Shown: positions 62,143-64,000 of the stretch, one piece after another
Layout: each line of letters begins with the position of its first letter
Position numbering within the stretch: position 1 is the first letter of the stretch
Origin: an uncultured Phycicoccus sp.
GTDB lineage: Bacteria; Actinomycetota; Actinomycetes; Actinomycetales; Dermatophilaceae
Direction: 5' to 3'
Assembly (NCBI RefSeq): GCF_947495705.1
Contig: NZ_CANLZR010000004.1
Span: 1-64,000 of the forward strand
Length of the DNA stretch: 64,000 bases
Program-made: the position numbers and the translations under genes
The notes under the pieces: generated by a model
The model's database searches: none
Seen by the model: the letters and a program-made list of their open reading frames with translations, nothing else
Told to the model about the DNA's origin: nothing

Positions 62143-63647
62143 GGGTCGTCGTCGTCGGCGCCGGGCTCTCCGGCCTGGCGGCCGCGTGCCACCTCACCGC
62201 GGCCGGGCACGACGTCACCGTCCTGGAGCGCGACGACGTCGTCGGCGGGCGCGCGGGGCTGCTGCGGCTCGGCGACTTCCGGATGGACCCCGGCCCCGTC
62301 GTCATGACGATGCCCGAGCTGCTGCACGCCCCGATCCGCGCGGTCGGCGGCGACCCCGAAGCGCTGGCCCCGATGCGGCGGCTCGACCCGGCCTACCGCG
62401 CGGTCTACGCCGACGGGTCCGAGCTGCTCGTGCGCGCCGACATGGCCGACCTGCGCGAGGAGATCCGCCGCCTCTCCGGCGAGCGCGACGCCGCGGCCTT
62501 CGACCGGTTCCTCGACTGGCTCGAGGAGCTGCACGAGGTCGAGTTCGACACCTTCATCGACCACAACTTCGACTCCCCCCTCGACCTCGTCCGCTCGCCG
62601 CTCACCGCGGCGCGGCTGCTGCGGCTCGGTGGCCTCGGGGCGCTCGGGCCGAAGGTGGCCTCGTTCTTCGACGACGACCGGCTCGTGCGGATCTTCGGCT
62701 TCCAGGCGCTCTACGCCGGGGTGGCGCCGGCGGCGGCGCGGGCGGTCTTCGCCGTCATCACGTACATGGACACGGTGCGCGGCGTCTTCTACCCCGAGGG
62801 CGGGATGCACGCCGCTCCCCGGGCGATGGCCACGGCCCTCACCGACGCCGGGGGCTCGGTCCACCTCGGGGTCGAGGTCGCCGAGGTGCTGCGTCGCGGC
62901 GACGGTGCCGTCGCCGGGGTCGCGACCGTCGACGGCACCCGCATCGCGGCCGACGCCGTCGTCTGCACCGTCGACCTGCCCGTCGTGTACGACCGCCTCC
63001 TGCCGGGTGTCACCGCCCCCCGGGTGGTCCGGCGCGGCGACTACTCGCCGTCGGCGGTCGTGTGGCACGTCGGCGTCCGCGGCACCCCCGGGCCGCACGT
63101 CGGCCACCACAACATCCACTTCGGGCGCGAGTGGGACACCGCGTTCGAGGCGCTCATCGACCGCGGTGAGCTGATGCCCGACCCGTCCCGCCTCGTCACG
63201 GTGCCGACGGTCACCGACCCGAGCGCCGCCCCCGACGGGTGCTCCACCCTCTACGTCCTCGAGCCGGTGCCGCACACCGGGTCCGGCATCGACTGGGACC
63301 GCGAGTCCGGGCCGATGCGCGACCGGCTGCTCGCCTTCCTCCAGGCCGCCGGCTACCCCACCGACATCGTCGAGGAGCGCCTCGTCACCCCGGTCGACTG
63401 GGAGGCGCAGGGCATGCACCTCGGCACGCCGTTCGCCCTCGCCCACACCTTCACCCAGTCCGGGCCGTTCCGCCCCGCGAACATCGACCGGCGCGTGCCG
63501 GGGCTCGTGTTCGCCGGGTCGGGCACGACGCCCGGGGTCGGGATCCCGATGGTGCTCGTCAGTGGCAAGCTCGCCGCGCAGCGGGTGCAGCAGTACGCCG
63601 CGACTGCCCGGCCCGTCCCGCGGGCCACGAGCCGGGTCGCCCCGTGA
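62139..63647 (+). CDS. crtI: Phytoene desaturase
   Basis: A 502-residue FAD-dependent CrtI-type desaturase. N-terminal [16 protein letters not shown] and the VVGGRAGLL segment; C-terminal [25 protein letters not shown], which is the bacterial phytoene-desaturase signature region. It introduces double bonds into phytoene to give neurosporene or lycopene. Coupled by ATGA and GTGA to crtE and crtB. Confidence 0.93.
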   Translation: MRVVVVGAGLSGLAAACHLTAAGHDVTVLERDDVVGGRAGLLRLGDFRMDPGPVVMTMPELLHAPIRAVGGDPEALAPMRRLDPAYRAVYADGSELLVRADMADLREEIRRLSGERDAAAFDRFLDWLEELHEVEFDTFIDHNFDSPLDLVRSPLTAARLLRLGGLGALGPKVASFFDDDRLVRIFGFQALYAGVAPAAARAVFAVITYMDTVRGVFYPEGGMHAAPRAMATALTDAGGSVHLGVEVAEVLRRGDGAVAGVATVDGTRIAADAVVCTVDLPVVYDRLLPGVTAPRVVRRGDYSPSAVVWHVGVRGTPGPHVGHHNIHFGREWDTAFEALIDRGELMPDPSRLVTVPTVTDPSAAPDGCSTLYVLEPVPHTGSGIDWDRESGPMRDRLLAFLQAAGYPTDIVEERLVTPVDWEAQGMHLGTPFALAHTFTQSGPFRPANIDRRVPGLVFAGSGTTPGVGIPMVLVSGKLAAQRVQQYAATARPVPRATSRVAP

Positions 63648-64000
63648 GCGCCCCGGCCGAGCACCTCGCCGCCGGGTACGCCCGGTGTGCGCAGGTCACC
63701 CGCGAACACGGCACCACCTACTACTGGGGCGCCCGGCTGCTGCCGCGTGAGGACCGCCGCCACGTCTTCGCCGTCTACACCCTGGCCCGGCTCGCCGACG
63801 ACATCGTCGACCTCGCCGGGCCCGACCCGGGGCCGGGGACCGCGGCCGAGCTCGACGCGTTCGAGGCGCGCTTCCGCGAGGCCGTCGCCGCCGGGACCTC
63901 CGAGGACCCCGTGCTCGCGGCCGTCGCGACGACCGTGCGGGAGCGCGCCATCCCCGACGAGTGCTTCACCCGTTTCTTCGGCGCGATGCGTGCCGACCTC
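63644..64000 (+). CDS. crtB: Phytoene synthase, N-terminal part (3' end outside window)
   Basis: The first 119 codons are visible. [21 protein letters not shown] and [15 protein letters not shown] (the first Asp-rich motif) are diagnostic of squalene/phytoene synthases, which join two GGPP. GTGA overlap with crtI. The frame is open to the last base. Confidence 0.92.
   Translation, partial: MSAPAEHLAAGYARCAQVTREHGTTYYWGARLLPREDRRHVFAVYTLARLADDIVDLAGPDPGPGTAAELDAFEARFREAVAAGTSEDPVLAAVATTVRERAIPDECFTRFFGAMRADL

Overview
The window is very GC-rich, densely packed chromosomal DNA of an actinobacterium. GTG starts, 4-nt ATGA/GTGA stop-start overlaps, -10 boxes of the form TAnnnT placed 6-8 nt before start codons, a DUF222/HNH protein, a mycothiol-type PIG-L deacetylase, SARP/BTAD and PucR regulators and a crtE-crtI-crtB cluster all fit a free-living member of Micrococcales (Intrasporangiaceae-like); the genus is an inference. 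I see no tRNA, rRNA, CRISPR array, IS element or prophage. Nearly every long ORF antisense to these genes is a GC shadow.

Layout. 0-10.7 kb: metabolic genes (HNH protein, MalY-like lyase, MFS exporter, quinone oxidoreductase, nadE, spermidine-synthase-like membrane protein, two GNATs, HAD phosphatase, DUF952). 10.7-20.4 kb: a class V aminotransferase divergent from a TetR-MMPL-phosphodiesterase operon, a LysR gene divergent from a 59-residue ORF, and an exonuclease/CBS-DUF294 pair. 20.5-22.0 kb: an acidic three-repeat small protein coupled to a JmjC-like cupin oxygenase. 22.0-30.6 kb: a scattered sulfur/thiol stress regulon built around a CsoR-family repressor, interleaved with a hydroxybutyrate-dehydrogenase/PucR/ADH block. 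30.7-36.3 kb: HU, an ArsR-SRPBCC pair, and an aminobutyraldehyde dehydrogenase, class III aminotransferase and MFS group. 36.3-39.6 kb: a palindromic tandem-repeat island, a duplicated secreted protein and a two-component system. 39.7-46.9 kb: a SWIM-SNF2 helicase, fumC and a lipase-WS/DGAT pair. 46.9-56.6 kb: a PhnB-like protein, a SARP regulator and a tightly packed operon of unrecognised proteins ending in a multidomain tyrosinase and a DUF2182 membrane protein. 56.6-64 kb: gnd, a photolyase-family protein, an FAD oxidoreductase and the carotenoid genes crtE, crtI and crtB (crtB cut by the window edge).

Two systems stand out. First, five perfect ATACCC-N4-GGGTAT operators lie between 22.5 and 29.6 kb. 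They sit before a rhodanese lipoprotein, a PIG-L deacetylase/METTL7-like thiol-methyltransferase divergent pair, a 53-residue Cys-rich protein, the CsoR-family repressor with a TehB-like methyltransferase, and a thioredoxin. In each case a -10 hexamer overlaps the outer half-site. The repressor keeps the two Cys but has Gly at the Cu-binding His position, so a persulfide/thiol sensor (CstR-like) is more likely than a copper sensor. Second, the 48.3-56.6 kb operon encodes an 820-residue protein with cationic amphipathic segments, an HExxH zincin, a coiled-coil protein, a helical protein, a peptidoglycan-binding-like/tyrosinase protein and a DUF2182 protein. Two of these share acidic N-termini with S/T-P-F motifs. 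I do not recognise this as a described system.
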